Below, piece after piece: positions 18,152 to 27,957 of a stretch of 64,000 bases of DNA. Under the pieces are notes generated by a model that searched no databases, was not told the origin of the DNA, and worked only from the letters and a program-made list of their open reading frames with translations. Position 1 is the stretch's first letter; each line of letters begins with the position of its first letter. The position numbers and the translations under genes were made by a program. This stretch comes from Chitinibacter bivalviorum (GTDB lineage Bacteria > Pseudomonadota > Gammaproteobacteria > Burkholderiales > Chitinibacteraceae), in NCBI RefSeq assembly GCF_013403565.1, contig NZ_CP058627.1:434001-498000 (forward strand). Reading direction: 5' to 3'.

Positions 18152-19360
18152 TCAGCGTGGTTTAACCTGACCCATCATGGTCAAATCAGCCCATTTCATC
18201 ACTGCGAGTACTTCAGTTTCGGTTAATTCGTAAAATTGCCCGCGTTTGAGGCGACCAGGAAGGCGGAAATTGCCAAAGCGAATCCGCATTAAGCGACTTA
18301 CCATCAAGTTATAGTGTTCGAACATCCGGCGAACTTCGCGGTTACGACCTTCTTTCAGAATAACGTGATACCAATGGTTTTGGCCTTCGCCACCACGATC
18401 TTCAATGCGGGTGAAGTTGGCCGGGCCATCATCGAGCTCAATGCCGTCTACCATTTCTTTCATTTGCTCTGGCGTGAGTTTGCCGTGGGTACGGACTGCA
18501 TATTCACGTTCAACTTCGAAGCTTGGGTGCATCATCCGATTGGCGAGCTCACCCGAGGTTGTGAAAAGCAGCAGACCTGAGGTATTAAAGTCCAAACGAC
18601 CAATGGCGACCCATTTGCTGGAAGAGATGCGTTTGAGCCGATCAAATACCGTCACACGGCCTTCTGGGTCATCACGGCTAACCAATTCGCCTTCCTGCTT
18701 GTGATACATAATTACGCGAGGTAAGCGATCTTGCCATTTGAGCGCGATGCGCTTGCCATCAATCCGTACGTCATCACCAGGGCTAACTTTTGCGCCCAGA
18801 TCAGCGACTTTACCACCGATGGTGACGCGGCCAGCTTCAATGACTTCTTCCATTTCACGGCGTGAACCAATGCCCGAAAACGCTAATACTTTTTGCAGGC
18901 GTTCTTCACCGATTTGCTCTACGTTCAGGCGTTTTTCACGCAATTGCTTCTGAATCGAAATCTCATGCTGCGAGCCGTGACGCTGTGGCATTTTCTTGGC
19001 GCGTTTGACGCTGGGGCGGAATTTGCTATCGCGTATCGTGGTTTGAGTTTCACTGGCTGTACCCACTTCAGTCGCGGGTTTTACGCCTTGCACTTCACGT
19101 GCCACAGCCGTTTTGGCGATCGCTTGTGCCACCATACGGCTCATGCCACTGGTCGGCGAATTGCGCTTTTTGCTGGTGCTTGGTGTCAATGAACGACCCA
19201 TATCAGGGCCAGAGGTGGTTTTCTTTTTCACATTTGAAAAGCGGGTTTCTTTAGACGCAGACTGACCACGTAGACCTGTTTTTTGTGCTGCGCGCTGTTG
19301 ATCGCTCGCATTGGCTTCACGAATGGCCGGGTGCGGACGTCGAGCTTTAGTGGTTTTCAT
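18152..19360 (-). CDS. rluB: 23S rRNA pseudouridine(2605) synthase RluB with long basic N-terminal tail
   Basis: A 402-residue RsuA/RluB-type pseudouridine synthase. Residues 1-150 are a low-complexity Lys/Arg/Ser/Thr-rich tail. An S4 RNA-binding domain follows (ERLQKVLAFSGIGSRREMEEVIEAGRVTIGG, about 155-205), then the catalytic domain with the active-site Asp in GRLDFNTSGLLLFT and the REYAVR and EGRNREVRRMFEH blocks. It isomerises U2605 of 23S rRNA. The tail is longer than that of E. coli RluB, which carries its extra basic region at the C-terminus, and may help ribosome binding (inference). greB lies 8 bases downstream. Confidence 0.9.
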   Translation of the reverse strand: MKTTKARRPHPAIREANASDQQRAAQKTGLRGQSASKETRFSNVKKKTTSGPDMGRSLTPSTSKKRNSPTSGMSRMVAQAIAKTAVAREVQGVKPATEVGTASETQTTIRDSKFRPSVKRAKKMPQRHGSQHEISIQKQLREKRLNVEQIGEERLQKVLAFSGIGSRREMEEVIEAGRVTIGGKVADLGAKVSPGDDVRIDGKRIALKWQDRLPRVIMYHKQEGELVSRDDPEGRVTVFDRLKRISSSKWVAIGRLDFNTSGLLLFTTSGELANRMMHPSFEVEREYAVRTHGKLTPEQMKEMVDGIELDDGPANFTRIEDRGGEGQNHWYHVILKEGRNREVRRMFEHYNLMVSRLMRIRFGNFRLPGRLKRGQFYELTETEVLAVMKWADLTMMGQVKPR

Positions 19361-19423
19361 GGAAAGTTTTGCCTATTGAATAAGGTGTGATTATACCGCT
19401 TCTAGCTAGCTTGCGCCAAAACG

Positions 19424-19450
19424 AAGAAAGCCGCGCAAGGCGGCTTTCTT
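19424..19450 (-). terminator. Intrinsic terminator-like hairpin
   Basis: A perfect 11-bp stem (AAGAAAGCCGC / GCGGCTTTCTT) with a five-base loop, just past the stop of the small minus-strand gene at 19465 and before rluB. The T run on the minus strand is short (CGTTTTGG). Confidence 0.7.
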
Positions 19451-19464
19451 GGGCTAGCTGCGGT

Positions 19465-19920
19465 TTATTTTTCGCAGGTGAAAAAGGCGATGCTGCCAAG
19501 ACTGGTCATGCCGAGATTAAATACTTGGCCTTCCATGCTTTTTTCTTCGCGATTGAGTTCCAATTTGCGTTGAATCTCAAACAGCACTTCGATTTCCTTA
19601 AACCATTTAAGGAGTCGGGTATCGTTATTGATGTAATTTTCAATGGCTTCTTGGTCAGGGTGGTGGCCAATCACAGCAATTTTGCCTTCCCCTGCGCTGC
19701 GCAATTGATAGGCGGGAGGAACATGAACTTGAGCATGAATGGCCAAATGGCTGGACAAATCTTCACCAAAGCGGCGTAGCTCGTTGGCAGTGCTGGATTT
19801 AAAGTCGTTGATTTCTAGTCCAGGTGTGTCACCTTGATCGGAAAGCATGCGAGCTAGATCGAGTAAAGTGGTGCCTTGGCGATCTACTATCGCATCTGAA
19901 ATATCCGTCGCTGTGTTCAT
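19465..19920 (-). CDS. Unknown protein, 151 residues
   Basis: Not recognised. It is soluble, with no signal peptide or membrane helix. A helical N-terminus (DISDAIVDRQGTTLLDLARMLSD) leads to a central segment HLAIHAQVHVPPAYQLRSAGEGKIAVIGHHPDQEAIENYINND and a charged helix LKWFKEIEVLFEIQRKLELNREEKS. The composition and codon use match the neighbours, and it has its own terminator at 19424-19450, which supports a real gene. It lies downstream of mutS with a 93-base gap. The central HxxVHVPPAYQL style resembles small proteins of unknown function in related bacteria; no function can be assigned. Confidence 0.7.
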   Translation of the reverse strand: MNTATDISDAIVDRQGTTLLDLARMLSDQGDTPGLEINDFKSSTANELRRFGEDLSSHLAIHAQVHVPPAYQLRSAGEGKIAVIGHHPDQEAIENYINNDTRLLKWFKEIEVLFEIQRKLELNREEKSMEGQVFNLGMTSLGSIAFFTCEK

Positions 19921-20013
19921 GTTTTAATCCTTAAAAACGTAGCAGAATGTCTAATGCTCTTAGGCTAGTTAATTTACCCCTGCTATGCAGTGTAAATATT
20001 GCGCAAAGTTGAT

Positions 20014-22581
20014 TTAGATTAGTTCCTTGAGTTTATAGATGATCTCCAGCGCTTCGCGAGCGGAAATTTCATCAGGGATTATCCTATCTAGCATTTCGAC
20101 AGCGGGGTGTGTTTGAAGTTCCGGCTCTGGTGCGAATGTGGGGGCAAACAAATCGGGTTGCAAGCCATGGCTGAGGCTGCTTTGTTCTAATTCTTGCAGT
20201 TTTCGTTTGGCGCTGCGCACCACTTCTTTGGGAACGCCTGCGAGGCTGGCGACGGCAACGCCGTAGCTTTGCGATGCAGGGCCTTCCTGTACGGCGTGCA
20301 GGAATACAATCCGATCTTTATGCTCGACCGCATCCAGATGTACGTTGGCAACTTGGGCGTAATCCTGTGCCAAGCGGGTGAGCTCGAAATAGTGCGTGGC
20401 AAACAGCGTGTAGCAGCGATTTTTCTCGATCAAGGCCTTCGCAATCGACCATGCTAGCGCGAGCCCGTCAAACGTCGATGTACCGCGTCCGACCTCATCC
20501 ATCAGTACCAGGCTATGCTCGCCTGCATTATTCAGAATATTCGCCGTCTCTGTCATTTCGACCATAAAGGTCGAGCGTCCGCCAGCCAGATCATCGCTGG
20601 CGCCAATGCGTGTGAAAATCCGATCCAGCCGACCGATTTTCGCGGCCGTTGCAGGGACGTAGGAGCCAACATGGGCGAGTAGGGCAATCAAGGCCACTTG
20701 GCGCATATATGTCGATTTACCGCCCATATTTGGGCCGGTAATCAGCAGTAGTTTGCGCGCTAGATGAAAGTCGACGCTGTTGGGAATAAAGTCATCGATC
20801 TGGTCTTCAACCACGGGGTGACGACCCGCTGCAATATTGAGCATGGCTTCATCGCAAAACTCGGGCGCAATATAGCCTGAAAGCTGAGCGCGCTGCGCCA
20901 AGCAGACCAAGACATCGAGTGTCGCAACCGCTTGTGCAGCGAGGCGTAGAGTCGCGAGGTGCGCTTGCAGTGACTCGATCACGCCTTCGAATAATTGCTT
21001 TTCCAGTGCTAAAGCTCGGTCATTGGCCGATAGCGCTTTTTCTTCAAATTGCTTGAGCTCGGGTGTGATGTAGCGCTCGGCATTTTTCATCGTCTGGCGA
21101 CGACGATAATCGTCAGGTACCTGCCCTAGGTATGAGTTGGTAACTTCAATAAAAAAGCCTGCTACACGGTTATACTCCACGCGTAGCGTCGCGATGCCAG
21201 TGCGTTCACGCTCGCGCGCTTCCAGCATGGTCAGGAATTCGCCGCAATTATTCTGAATGGCGCGCAGCTCGTCCAAATCCACCGAATACCCATCGGCGAT
21301 CACGCCACCTTCGCGAATTACGACGCCTGGCTCGGGCATGATCGCCGCCGCCAGCTGCTGGTAAATGGCGGGCTCGGCCTGCATTGCGTGCGAGAGCCCA
21401 TCAAATAAGCCACCCGATGGCATTTGCGCTGCCAGATCGGGCAACACCCGCAAACTATCGCGCAAGCTGGCTAAATCGCGTGGGCGGGCGCTTTTTAGCG
21501 CGATGCGCGACACAATGCGCTCAATATCGGCAATCTCGCGCAATTGTGCGTAGAGACTGTCGTTTTGGCCCGCATCGAGCAACGTACCAATCGCGCTTTG
21601 TCGTGCCAAAATTTTGGCGTGACTCCGCAGTGGGTGATGCAGCCAGTTGGCCAGCAAACGAGAACCCATACCTGTGGCGCAGTTGTCCAGCAATGAAAAT
21701 AACGTTGGCGCGGTTTCGCCACGAATGGTTTCGGTGATTTCCAGATTGCGGCGAGTTGCGGCATCCAGCTCGATAAACTGGCTGTGACTTTCCACGCGTA
21801 AACCAGCCAGCGCGGGCAGTACGCCGCCTTGGGTGCTACGGACATATTCGAGCAGTGCGCCAGCGGCACCAAGTGCGAGCAGTGGTTCGGTAATACCAAA
21901 GCCCGCCAAATCATGTACCGCGAAATGACGCGTGAGATTGCGCTCGGCGCTGGCGGCATCAAATTGCCAGCTAGCTACGCGGCGCACCGGGATGCGCAAT
22001 TGGTCAAACAGCGTGAGTTCAGCTTCATCGCTAATCAAAATCTCGGCGGGGCGCAGGCGCTCTAGCTCGGAAGTGAGCTTTTCAGCGTCGGCATCCATTA
22101 AGGCAAAATCGCCCGAGGCGAGCGAGAGCCAAGCCATGCCCATTTTGCCGCGTACCATCCGGATCGCCAGCAGGCGGTTTTCTTGCTTATCGTCCAGTAG
22201 CGCCGCATCGGTCAGCGTGCCAGGCGTAATCACGCGCATGACTTTGCGCTCGACCGGACCTTTGCTGGTGGCCGGATCGCCGACTTGCTCACAGATGGCG
22301 ACTGATTCACCGAGCTTTACCAATTTGGCGAGATAGGGCTCGAGCGAGTGAAATGGGATGCCGGCCATTTTAATTGGCTCGCCCGCGCTGCTGCCGCGCG
22401 TGGTGAGCGTGATGTCCAGCAGGCGCGCAGCCTTGATGGCATCGTCAAAAAACAGCTCGTAAAAATCGCCCATGCGATAAAACACCAGCTTGTCCTGATG
22501 ATCCGCCTTGAGTGCAAAATATTGCGCCATCATCGGCGTATGAGATGGAGCGGTGTTTTCCGTTGCGGTTTTTTTTGCCAT
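20014..22581 (-). CDS. mutS: DNA mismatch repair protein MutS
   Basis: An 855-residue MutS, the mismatch-binding ATPase that starts methyl-directed or nick-directed repair with MutL. The N-terminal mismatch-reading loop MGDFYELF (Phe-x-Glu) is at about residues 37-44. The C-terminal ATPase has Walker [14 protein letters not shown] (about 617-629), Walker [17 protein letters not shown] and the ATHYFELT switch. The length matches E. coli MutS (853). It follows accA-tilS on the same strand, about 50 bases after tilS; that gap carries a palindromic repeat (22591-22638). Confidence 0.97.
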   Translation of the reverse strand: MAKKTATENTAPSHTPMMAQYFALKADHQDKLVFYRMGDFYELFFDDAIKAARLLDITLTTRGSSAGEPIKMAGIPFHSLEPYLAKLVKLGESVAICEQVGDPATSKGPVERKVMRVITPGTLTDAALLDDKQENRLLAIRMVRGKMGMAWLSLASGDFALMDADAEKLTSELERLRPAEILISDEAELTLFDQLRIPVRRVASWQFDAASAERNLTRHFAVHDLAGFGITEPLLALGAAGALLEYVRSTQGGVLPALAGLRVESHSQFIELDAATRRNLEITETIRGETAPTLFSLLDNCATGMGSRLLANWLHHPLRSHAKILARQSAIGTLLDAGQNDSLYAQLREIADIERIVSRIALKSARPRDLASLRDSLRVLPDLAAQMPSGGLFDGLSHAMQAEPAIYQQLAAAIMPEPGVVIREGGVIADGYSVDLDELRAIQNNCGEFLTMLEARERERTGIATLRVEYNRVAGFFIEVTNSYLGQVPDDYRRRQTMKNAERYITPELKQFEEKALSANDRALALEKQLFEGVIESLQAHLATLRLAAQAVATLDVLVCLAQRAQLSGYIAPEFCDEAMLNIAAGRHPVVEDQIDDFIPNSVDFHLARKLLLITGPNMGGKSTYMRQVALIALLAHVGSYVPATAAKIGRLDRIFTRIGASDDLAGGRSTFMVEMTETANILNNAGEHSLVLMDEVGRGTSTFDGLALAWSIAKALIEKNRCYTLFATHYFELTRLAQDYAQVANVHLDAVEHKDRIVFLHAVQEGPASQSYGVAVASLAGVPKEVVRSAKRKLQELEQSSLSHGLQPDLFAPTFAPEPELQTHPAVEMLDRIIPDEISAREALEIIYKLKELI

Positions 22582-22590
22582 TGTTTTCTT

Positions 22591-22638
22591 GGGTATATTG
22601 CTGAGGGCTAATTCTGTATTGATCTACAGAGCTATACC
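22591..22638. repeat. Intergenic palindromic element (GGTATTG family, copy 2)
   Basis: GGGTATA (22591-22597) pairs with TATACC (22633-22638). On the minus strand the right arm reads GGTATAGCTCTGTAGATCAA, which matches the copy at 45296 (GGTATTGCTTTGTAGATCAA) except at two positions. The element overlaps the tilS stop codon and lies between tilS and mutS. Confidence 0.6.
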
Positions 22639-24035
22639 TTTGGTTTGTAAGGGTGCCACTCGGGCGTCCAGCCTATGCTGCCTGCTGGGGCGATAAATTC
22701 GTGATTGATGCCAAGGCCGGGCATCGCCGCGAGTTGACCATCAATATAAATCAAGGGGGTGGTTTCGCGCAGCCACGGCGCAATCGCGGCGGCTTGGCAC
22801 TGTGCTTTGAGCGAACGGGTAGGGCGATTGGCCGCGAGTTTGAATTGCTCGCCGCCTTGGCGACCGCGCACACTGATGTTGGCCTTGCTGCAAAAAGCTT
22901 CGGCAATGCCGCCCGATTCGGTCGCTACCCAGCGCAATACGCCGCGCCAGTCAGGTAGATCATTTTCGCCATTGCATTGGACCTGAATCTCTTGTTCTGG
23001 CCCCGCTTGCAAGCTCGCTTGAGTGATGTGCAAATGACCTTGATAGCGACGCACGGCGGCATTGCGCCATACCAGTGCTGGGTGTGTATCGCCGGCGGCG
23101 TCAATTGCGGTGCGAATTAATTCATTAAAGGCGCGCAATTCCAGCACGATACCCGCTTGCGCTAACCAGTGACGCAGCACATTTTTTTGCCGTACTGCAC
23201 TGAGCTTGAGCCAAGGTTCAAGCGCTAGGCTATTGCCAGACTGGCATTGCTGCAAATCGAGTTCGGCAATTTCGATCAGTAAGTCATTGACTTCGGATTG
23301 ATGTATGGCGCTGCGAGTAATGGTAGTTAATGCTTTGGGCGATATACGCATGATAGTGGGCATTAAATTATGCCGAATATCATTGCGCTGATATTGGGTG
23401 TCCAGATTGCTTTCATCTTCTACCCACTGCAAATCATGGCTTTGAGCGTACGACAATAACTCGCTGCGGGGTAGCGTCAGTAGCGGGCGCAACAAGGCCA
23501 TGTGCGGATTAAGTGGGCGCTGGCTAGGCATCGCGGCAAGGCCCGCGGGGCCACAACCACGTAGCAAATTGATCAAGACAGTTTCGGCCTGATCATTTTG
23601 ATGGTGCGCCAAAACAATCGCGTCGCAAGCTTGAAGTTCGTATTGGGCATAGCGCGCTTTACGCGCCGCGCCTTCAATGCCATAGCCGCTATTGGGCTCG
23701 AGCGTGACGTGTTGAATCTGGCAAGGCACATTCAAATGCGCGGCAAATGCTTGAGCGGATTGGGCCCAAATGTCCGCGTTGGGTGAAAGCCCGTGATGAA
23801 CGTGCAGGGCGCTTAATGCAAAGCCTAGCTCGTCGCGCAGCGAGGCTAGAAAGTGCAATAGCACGCTGGAGTCGAGTCCGCCCGATAGCCCCACGCTCAG
23901 GCGAGGTGTTTGGAAGGCACAACGGGAGCCGAAGCTCCCGTTGTCGTTTTGCTGCTGATCGATAAAGCGCGTAATCAAATCACGCGCTTCTGGCCAGTTC
24001 GCCTTAGGCGACGGCTTCTTCTTTGAATTTGCCAT
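22632..24035 (-). CDS. tilS: tRNA(Ile)-lysidine synthetase
   Basis: A 467-residue TilS, the essential enzyme that ligates lysine to C34 of the tRNA(Ile2) anticodon so that it reads AUA. The ATP pyrophosphatase P-loop [17 protein letters not shown] lies at about residues 47-63, and the family's [16 protein letters not shown] and [26 protein letters not shown] blocks follow. The C-terminal TilS domain is present. The chosen ATG lies inside the 3' end of accA (32-base overlap); a slightly later start is possible. Genes run accA-tilS-mutS. Confidence 0.94.
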   Translation of the reverse strand: MANSKKKPSPKANWPEARDLITRFIDQQQNDNGSFGSRCAFQTPRLSVGLSGGLDSSVLLHFLASLRDELGFALSALHVHHGLSPNADIWAQSAQAFAAHLNVPCQIQHVTLEPNSGYGIEGAARKARYAQYELQACDAIVLAHHQNDQAETVLINLLRGCGPAGLAAMPSQRPLNPHMALLRPLLTLPRSELLSYAQSHDLQWVEDESNLDTQYQRNDIRHNLMPTIMRISPKALTTITRSAIHQSEVNDLLIEIAELDLQQCQSGNSLALEPWLKLSAVRQKNVLRHWLAQAGIVLELRAFNELIRTAIDAAGDTHPALVWRNAAVRRYQGHLHITQASLQAGPEQEIQVQCNGENDLPDWRGVLRWVATESGGIAEAFCSKANISVRGRQGGEQFKLAANRPTRSLKAQCQAAAIAPWLRETTPLIYIDGQLAAMPGLGINHEFIAPAGSIGWTPEWHPYKPKV

Positions 24036-24972
24036 GTTCCATCAAGCGATCAAAACGTGAATCAAGTAGCTCGTCGATACTTTGCGCTTTGAGCGCTTTG
24101 AGTGAGTCGGCGATTGATTTTTTCAGGGTTGCCATCATCGCTTGCGGATCACGATGTGCGCCGCCAACGGGTTCTGGTACAACCTTGTCGATCAAGCCCA
24201 AGGTTTTCAGGCGAGTGGCCGTAATGCCCAACGCTTCAGCTGCATCAGCCGCACGTTCAGCGGTTTTCCACAAAATCGTCGCGCAACCTTCTGGTGAAAT
24301 GACCGAGTAGGTTGAATATTGCAACATTTGTACTACGTCGCCGACGGCAATTGCCAACGCGCCGCCCGAGCCGCCTTCACCAATCACGGTGCAGATCACT
24401 GGCACGCGCAATTTGGCCATTTCAAACAGATTGCGACCAATCGCTTCCGATTGTCCACGCTCTTCCGCGCCTATACCTGGGTAGGCACCCGGCGTGTCGA
24501 CAAAGGTGATCACTGGAATATTGAATTTTTCGGCCAGCTTCATCATGCGCAAGGCTTTGCGATAGCCTTCTGGGCGTGGCATACCAAAATTACGCGCGAT
24601 TTTTTCTTTGGTATCGCGGCCTTTTTGATGGCCGATGACCATGACGCTTTGACCATTAAAGCGCGCTAAACCACCTACAATCGCCAAATCATCAGCAAAT
24701 GCGCGGTCGCCATGCAGCTCTTGGAAATCGGTAAATAAGCCCGCAATATAATCGTAGGTGTACGGACGCTGTGGATGGCGTGACACCTGTGAAATTTGCC
24801 AAGGCGTTAATTTCGAATAGATATTTTTGGTGAGTTCAAGACTCTTTTTCTCGAGGTGAGAAATCTCAACCGAAATATCAACTGCCGAATCATCCTGCAC
24901 GTAGCGCAGCTCTTCGATCTTGTTTTCGAGCTCGGCAACCGATTGCTCGAAGTCAAGGAAGGTGGTTTTCAT
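24004..24972 (-). CDS. accA: Acetyl-CoA carboxylase carboxyltransferase subunit alpha
   Basis: A 322-residue AccA, which with AccD moves the carboxyl group from carboxy-biotin to acetyl-CoA in the first committed step of fatty acid synthesis. The family start [20 protein letters not shown], the [22 protein letters not shown] block, and the crotonase-fold segment [26 protein letters not shown] with [11 protein letters not shown] are present. The length matches the E. coli protein (319). It heads the accA-tilS run. Confidence 0.97.
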   Translation of the reverse strand: MKTTFLDFEQSVAELENKIEELRYVQDDSAVDISVEISHLEKKSLELTKNIYSKLTPWQISQVSRHPQRPYTYDYIAGLFTDFQELHGDRAFADDLAIVGGLARFNGQSVMVIGHQKGRDTKEKIARNFGMPRPEGYRKALRMMKLAEKFNIPVITFVDTPGAYPGIGAEERGQSEAIGRNLFEMAKLRVPVICTVIGEGGSGGALAIAVGDVVQMLQYSTYSVISPEGCATILWKTAERAADAAEALGITATRLKTLGLIDKVVPEPVGGAHRDPQAMMATLKKSIADSLKALKAQSIDELLDSRFDRLMEHGKFKEEAVA

Positions 24973-25118
24973 GCTCTAAAACTCCAGAGGCGCCAATTTA
25001 GCGCAAGCAGGTAGCCCAGATGGCTACCCCAAAAATTTGGCGCAATCATACAACAAGCGTGCTGCAAACCCAAGCTATCGTGCAGCTAAAGTGTTATTGC
25101 TTTGCAGCAAATTGCCGC

Positions 25119-25532
25119 TTATTTGTTGCTAAATACGATATCTGCTTTGAGATCTGTTTTTTGCAAACCCTTACGAGACTGCAGGTTGATGACCAGTGGT
25201 GCCAAGGTATTGGCACGAATTGCTTCGCCTTCTGGTCGCGACAAAATCAGAAACAACATGGCTTCGGAAGCGTCTTTTAACTCGATAGAGTCACATTCTT
25301 CATCGTTTAGCGTGAGCACGTAGTTAAAGCCTAAGCGTTCGGCCGCGATAATTGAAAACGCCACGCTGGCATCATCAAGCGACTGTAGCCAGTAAATGCT
25401 GGGATTGGGTTTTTCTTCGTTGAGCAATTTGAAGTTTTTGCAATCGTCAAATCCCGGCAAGCCAGCCGGAAAATGAATAACCGTATTTGGATCGACTTCG
25501 ATCGGGCCAAACTGACTTTGGAAAACTTCCAT
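25119..25532 (-). CDS. fliW: Flagellar assembly factor FliW
   Basis: A 137-residue FliW. Recognisable features are FGPIEVDPNTVIHFPAGLPGFDDCKNFKLL near the N-terminus, the FSIIAAERLGFNYVLTLNDEE core and LAPLVINLQSRKGLQ near the end. FliW binds flagellin and, in many bacteria, antagonises the post-transcriptional regulator CsrA, coupling flagellin export to its translation. GGGGAG lies ahead of the start. csrA is not adjacent here. It is divergent from flgM, so this spot is a small flagellar-regulation locus. Confidence 0.92.
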   Translation of the reverse strand: MEVFQSQFGPIEVDPNTVIHFPAGLPGFDDCKNFKLLNEEKPNPSIYWLQSLDDASVAFSIIAAERLGFNYVLTLNDEECDSIELKDASEAMLFLILSRPEGEAIRANTLAPLVINLQSRKGLQKTDLKADIVFSNK

Positions 25533-25661
25533 TGCGCATACTCCCCTATGAATAAGCTAAAATCATAGTCCAGCTTACTCAAAAGCGGGGCTAATTGGCT
25601 ATTTTTTGTATGAAATTGGCCGCAAAGTGTATTAGAATAATCTGATAAAAGGTTGAATTGC

Positions 25662-25688
25662 TAAAGAATTTCTCTCTGCTGCCGATTA
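25662..25688 (+). promoter_or_regulatory. Sigma-28 (FliA) promoter of flgMN
   Basis: TAAAGAAT, an 11-base spacer, then GCCGATTA. This is close to the sigma-28 consensus TAAAGTTT-N11-GCCGATAA (six of eight and seven of eight matches) and lies about 60 bases ahead of flgM. It implies that the anti-sigma factor gene is under the control of the sigma factor it inhibits. Confidence 0.8.
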
Positions 25689-25748
25689 TAGGCATAATGG
25701 TTAAATAACGGGACGATGACCGCCGGACATCACGGTAGGGGATACATC

Positions 25749-26024
25749 ATGAAAATCGACAATTCGGGTAAGCCGCTTGCGAGTTTAGCGAGTAAAACGG
25801 CTGAGGTGCGCAGCAATGCCAGCGCCAAAACCGATGCTGCTACGCCAGTTGAAAGTAGCAGTGTCAATAGTAAGCTCTCAGGCGTAGCCAGTAATGAAGC
25901 CAGCTTTGATGCTGAAAAAGTAGCTGCAATTCGCTCTGCGATTGCAGAAGGCCGCTTTGCGGTTAAACCGGAAGCGATTGCCGATGGTTTGCTATCAAGT
26001 GTGAAAGAGCTACTGGCCCGCTAA
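25749..26024 (+). CDS. flgM: Anti-sigma-28 factor FlgM
   Basis: A 91-residue FlgM. The ATG giving MKIDNSGKPL was chosen because AGGGGA lies just ahead; an earlier in-frame start has no such site. The N-terminal half is Ala/Ser/Thr-rich and probably disordered, and the C-terminal half has the sigma-binding helices (FDAEKVAAIRSAIAEGRFAVKPEAIADGLLSSVKELL). FlgM holds FliA inactive until the hook is finished and is then exported through the flagellar channel. flgN follows after 5 bases, and a good sigma-28 promoter precedes. Confidence 0.93.
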   Translation: MKIDNSGKPLASLASKTAEVRSNASAKTDAATPVESSSVNSKLSGVASNEASFDAEKVAAIRSAIAEGRFAVKPEAIADGLLSSVKELLAR

Positions 26025-26029
26025 TCACG

Positions 26030-26482
26030 ATGAGCAATGAAGGCTTGAGAAACCATTTATCGGCTGAACTATCCGGTGTGCAAGCACTGATTGTTTTGTT
26101 GACCCAAGAGCAAGATGCGCTAATCAAACGCCAGTTTGACGCGGTTCAAAAAATCATTGAAGACAAAAATCGCGCGTTGCAGGCTTTAGAGCTGGCAAGC
26201 AAGGCGCGCGCTCAGTATTGCTCACAAGCGCAATTGCAAACAATCGATCAAATTGAAGTAGCCTTAGGTGAGCAGATTCAGGTTTGGCAAGATTTACGCC
26301 AAAGTGCCAAGCTCGCTGAAATGATGAATCGCACCAATGGCCAATTGATCGAAACGCATGAAGAAGCGAATCGTTTCATTATGTCTAATCTGGCTGCGCA
26401 ACGTAATCCTGATGTGGGTTACAGCGCTGATGGGCGTTTAAGTCAGTTGTCGGCAATTAGTCGCCCCTTCGATCGCGCGTAA
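26030..26482 (+). CDS. flgN: Flagellar chaperone FlgN
   Basis: A 150-residue, mostly helical protein matching the FlgN family: a long N-terminal coiled coil (LRNHLSAELSGVQALIVLLTQEQDAL, then KRQFDAVQKIIEDKNRALQALE), a NRTNGQLIE motif in the C-terminal half and a YSADG near the end. FlgN is the export chaperone for the hook-filament junction proteins FlgK and FlgL. It is in an operon with flgM (5-base gap). Confidence 0.9.
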   Translation: MSNEGLRNHLSAELSGVQALIVLLTQEQDALIKRQFDAVQKIIEDKNRALQALELASKARAQYCSQAQLQTIDQIEVALGEQIQVWQDLRQSAKLAEMMNRTNGQLIETHEEANRFIMSNLAAQRNPDVGYSADGRLSQLSAISRPFDRA

Positions 26483-26733
26483 TTTCCTCCGTTCTATTTC
26501 TTCTATTCCTCATTTTGAGATTCATCATCCGAGCTCTATCCAAATGCTCGGGTGTATAGCTGGGATGCTGCTATTGGTATTTGCTCAATAGTTTTTTCAA
26601 TTCAGTCCAAAATCGTAGCCCTGTACACACCCACACTGGCTTGAATGCGAGATTAATCAAGAACTCACCCTCGCAAAATGCATATGATTTGACAGCAATA
26701 GCGATTCGCAGAGAAAATCGGGGTTCTGAACGA

Positions 26734-26922
26734 CAAGAGAGGCGCCTTGCCCAGGGCGTATTGCTGAGGAAATCATATTCCGCTGACGCAGTACTAGGGG
26801 GTGCAAGGCCGAAGTGTTTGACTATGTGATGAGTCAAGCGCTGGTTGCAGGGGCTGAATCCCCTGGACTGTCAGTAGCCCACTGTGTGCTTTGCCGCGCA
26901 TTGAGGTACTGGAGTGCTCTTG
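26734..26922 (+). ncRNA. Lysine riboswitch (L box)
   Basis: The leader ahead of the dapA homologue carries the conserved core of lysine riboswitches in the right order, compared from memory with the E. coli lysC leader: AGAGGCGCCTTGCCCA at the 5' side, then TGCTGAGGAAATC, GGGGGTGCAAGGCCGAAGTG, the hairpin CAGGGGCTGAATCCCCTG (26848-26865), ACTGTCA, and GGAGTGCTCTTGG at the 3' side. CAAGAG (26734-26739) and CTCTTG (26917-26922) close helix P1. A further hairpin, TTGAC/GTCAA, lies at about 26818-26837. No strong T run follows, and the ribosome-binding site is about 80 bases downstream, so control of translation or RNA stability is as likely as termination. Confidence 0.93.
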
Positions 26923-27010
26923 GTGATGATTTATTCTGGCGCTATTTTGGCGCCTGTCATTGCCGCACTTTTCCTCTCTCCAATCGTTATTACTTGATTT
27001 GGAGAATCGC

Positions 27011-27886
27011 ATGACCTCACTCAATCCCCGCCAGAGATCGCTCTGGACTGCGCTGATTACCCCCTTTTTACCTGACGAGTCACTCGATCTGAATGCCCTG
27101 ACGGCTTTGCTGCGCGAGCAGGAAGCGGCTGGTGCTGGCGTGCTCTTGCTCGGCTCAACGGGTGAAGGTAGTAATCTGACTTTGGCCGAGCGTAAAGCCG
27201 TGTTACAGCACGCCTGTAGCCTGCAATTGCAAGTGCCGATCATGGTCGGCGTTGGTGGGCTTGATCTAGCTAGCCAGCTTGAGTGGCTGGCTTTTTGTGA
27301 AACCTTGCCGATCCACGCCTATCTGTTGGTGACACCGATCTATGCCAAGCCGGGTGCTGAAGGGCAGCGCCGCTGGTTTGCCGCGCTGATGGATGCAGTT
27401 AACAAGCCCTGTATGCTGTACAACATTCCATCGCGCGCAGGCGTGCCACTGTCGGATGTGGCACTGGCGGGCCTGATTGAGCACCCCAATTGCTGGGCGG
27501 TTAAAGAATCGGGTGGCAATGCCGCGCGCTTTGCGGAGCTAAAAGCCGCCTTTCCAAGCATCGCTTGGTATTCGGGCGACGATGTGCTGTTTGCCGAGCA
27601 CGCAAAACTCGGTGCTGCGGGCTTGGTTTCAGTGGCGAGTAATGTCTGGCCGCAGCAAGTGGCGCGCTGGGTAGCGCAGGGCTTGGCGGGCGAGGTGATT
27701 GGTGATTTGCTGCGCAGCGCATCCGAAACGCTATTCTTGGCCGCCAACCCGATACCCGCCAAAGCAATCATGCATCACCAAGGGCGAATTACTTCGAATG
27801 AACTGCGCCTGCCGCTGTGTGCCGCAGATCTGAATTCGCTTGAGCCAATCCTAGCTAAAGATCGTGAAGTGGCCGAGCTAGTTTGA
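27011..27886 (+). CDS. dapA: 4-hydroxy-tetrahydrodipicolinate synthase family protein (DapA)
   Basis: A 291-residue aldolase of the DapA/NAL family. The start is the ATG ten bases after GGAG; a longer open frame exists but its extra residues are not family-like. Key sites are GSTGEGSNLT (pyruvate-carboxylate binding, canonical GTTGES), the Tyr of MLYNIPSRAG and the Schiff-base Lys of WAVKESGG. DapA condenses pyruvate with aspartate semialdehyde in lysine and diaminopimelate synthesis. The upstream lysine riboswitch strongly supports this role over other family members. A second dapA may exist elsewhere, in which case this would be the lysine-repressed one. Confidence 0.88.
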   Translation: MTSLNPRQRSLWTALITPFLPDESLDLNALTALLREQEAAGAGVLLLGSTGEGSNLTLAERKAVLQHACSLQLQVPIMVGVGGLDLASQLEWLAFCETLPIHAYLLVTPIYAKPGAEGQRRWFAALMDAVNKPCMLYNIPSRAGVPLSDVALAGLIEHPNCWAVKESGGNAARFAELKAAFPSIAWYSGDDVLFAEHAKLGAAGLVSVASNVWPQQVARWVAQGLAGEVIGDLLRSASETLFLAANPIPAKAIMHHQGRITSNELRLPLCAADLNSLEPILAKDREVAELV

Positions 27887-27901
27887 TTAGATACCCCTAT
27901 G

Positions 27902-27948
27902 AGTATTGCCGTCTAGCCCTTTTTGATCTTAATCTTGACGGCGATACT
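27902..27948 (+). terminator. Hairpin after dapA
   Basis: AGTATTGCCGTC (27902-27913) pairs with GACGGCGATACT (27937-27948), with one G-U pair and a 23-base loop. TTGTAAAAATTAG follows, so the T run is poor. The arms resemble the GGTATTG repeat family seen at other gene ends. Confidence 0.5.
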
Positions 27949-27957
27949 TTGTAAAAA

